Source: Streptococcus sp. 'caviae'
Lineage (GTDB): Bacteria > Bacillota > Bacilli > Lactobacillales > Streptococcaceae
Length of the DNA stretch: 64,000 nt
Direction: 5' to 3'
Assembly (NCBI RefSeq): GCF_001937065.1
Contig: NZ_MOWR01000005.1
Location: 1 to 64,000, forward strand
Shown here: positions 63,125 to 64,000 of the stretch, in pieces
How the letters are laid out: each line of letters begins with the position of its first letter
Numbering within the stretch: position 1 is the first letter of the stretch
The notes under the pieces: generated by a model
What the model was told of the DNA's origin: nothing
The model's database searches: none
The model's input: the letters and a program-made list of their open reading frames with translations, nothing else
Position numbers and translations under genes: made by a program

Positions 63125-64000
63125 ATGGTTTACTATAATCACAAAGCAATTGAAAAAAAATGGCAGACCTTTTGGGCTGAAAATCATACATTTAAGACTG
63201 GAACGGATGCCTCAAAGCCTAATTTTTATGCACTGGACATGTTTCCTTATCCATCAGGAGCAGGGCTCCATGTAGGTCACCCGGAAGGTTATACGGCGAC
63301 CGACATTCTCAGCCGCTTCAAGCGTGCCCAAGGCTATAATGTTCTTCACCCAATGGGCTGGGATGCTTTTGGCCTGCCTGCTGAACAGTATGCTATGGAT
63401 ACGGGTCATGACCCTGCTGAATTTACGGCTAAAAATATTGAAACCTTTAAGCGGCAAATCAATTCGCTCGGTTTTTCTTATGACTGGGACCGCGAAATCA
63501 ATACGACAGATCCTAATTACTACAAATGGACGCAGTGGATTTTCACCAAACTTTATGAAAAAGGTTTGGCTTATGAAGCCGAAGTCCCTGTCAACTGGGT
63601 AGAAGAGCTGGGCACAGCCATTGCCAACGAAGAAGTCCTGCCTGACGGGACATCAGAGCGCGGCGGTTATCCTGTTGTCCGCAAACCCATGCGCCAATGG
63701 ATGCTCAAAATCACAGCCTATGCAGAGCGCCTATTAGAAGACTTGGAAGACCTTGACTGGCCTGAATCTATCAAGGATATGCAGCGCAACTGGATTGGCA
63801 AGTCAACCGGTGCCAATGTGACCTTTAAGATTAAGGATACAGACAAAGACTTTACAGTCTTTACAACGCGCCCTGACACGCTGTTTGGGGCAACCTATGC
63901 TGTTTTGGCTCCTGAACATGACTTGGTGGATGTTATTACAACTGCTGATCAAGCACAGGCGGTCGCTGATTACAAGCACCAAGCAAGCCTTAAATCGGAT
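63125..64000 (+). CDS. leuS: Leucyl-tRNA synthetase, 5' part (cut by the window end)
   Basis: The first 292 residues of a class Ia aminoacyl-tRNA synthetase that normally has about 830. It begins [17 protein letters not shown], with the HIGH-type motif [12 protein letters not shown] preceded by [10 protein letters not shown], then the zinc-region remnant and the start of the CP1 editing domain ([12 protein letters not shown]). The frame is open to base 64000. TGGAG precedes the ATG. Confidence 0.96.
   Translation, partial: MVYYNHKAIEKKWQTFWAENHTFKTGTDASKPNFYALDMFPYPSGAGLHVGHPEGYTATDILSRFKRAQGYNVLHPMGWDAFGLPAEQYAMDTGHDPAEFTAKNIETFKRQINSLGFSYDWDREINTTDPNYYKWTQWIFTKLYEKGLAYEAEVPVNWVEELGTAIANEEVLPDGTSERGGYPVVRKPMRQWMLKITAYAERLLEDLEDLDWPESIKDMQRNWIGKSTGANVTFKIKDTDKDFTVFTTRPDTLFGATYAVLAPEHDLVDVITTADQAQAVADYKHQASLKSD

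Overview
The window is a low-GC Firmicute chromosome and almost certainly a Streptococcus of the mutans group. The evidence is a ComR-box-driven comX, the adcRCB zinc operon, rpoBC followed by the comY (comG) pilus operon and ackA, a levQRST-levDEFGX fructose/mannose-type PTS locus, groESL under CIRCE and CtsR boxes, and rpmG-secE-nusG next to pbp2a. This order resembles the S. mutans comX-to-leuS stretch. The exact species cannot be fixed from the sequence alone.

Layout. 1-2742: intergenic hairpin repeats, comX with its ComR box, and an IS3-family element whose first ORF carries an in-frame stop. 2876-5767: orphan ispE and adcRCB with an AdcR operator. 5830-9615: tyrS (minus) and pbp1b (plus), divergent. 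9622-17183: rpoB and rpoC with a leader terminator. 17274-23688: DUF1033 gene, comYA-YG behind a SigX cin-box, a YtxK-like methyltransferase and ackA. 23895-28016: CPBP protease, proC and pepA (minus), and small housekeeping genes. 28372-28795: ssbB behind a second cin-box. 29286-37107: the four-gene LevQRST sensor unit, then a mannose-family PTS operon preceded by three 12-bp operator-like repeats and a cre site, with an array of hairpin repeats between the EIIB and EIIC genes. 37142-39269: groESL.

39712-54713 is the standout. It is a strikingly AT-rich island coding for a dimodular non-ribosomal peptide synthetase system: a type I ABC exporter, NRPS-1 (C-A-T-E), NRPS-2 (C-A-T-E-TE with a complete MacB/LolD-type ABC ATPase fused to its C-terminus), an FtsX-type permease that is the obvious partner of that fused ATPase, and an Sfp-type phosphopantetheinyl transferase. 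Hand-extracted adenylation codes read as Thr (module 1) and Gln (module 2). The predicted product is a small D-Thr-D-Gln peptide, probably N-acylated by the leading condensation domain. The chain-terminating synthetase is physically tied to an exporter ATPase. A 19-bp perfect palindrome overlaps the start of transcription of the island. I do not recognise this cluster as a described system.

54714-64000 returns to ordinary core genome: a TcaA-like membrane protein, an RluA-family pseudouridine synthase and pbp2a from unusually compact divergent promoters, rpmG-secE-nusG, a patatin-like protein, a ferritin-like protein and the 5' part of leuS. Within the window, comX (SigX) is expected to switch on comYA-YG and ssbB, so a large part of the competence regulon and its master sigma factor sit together.
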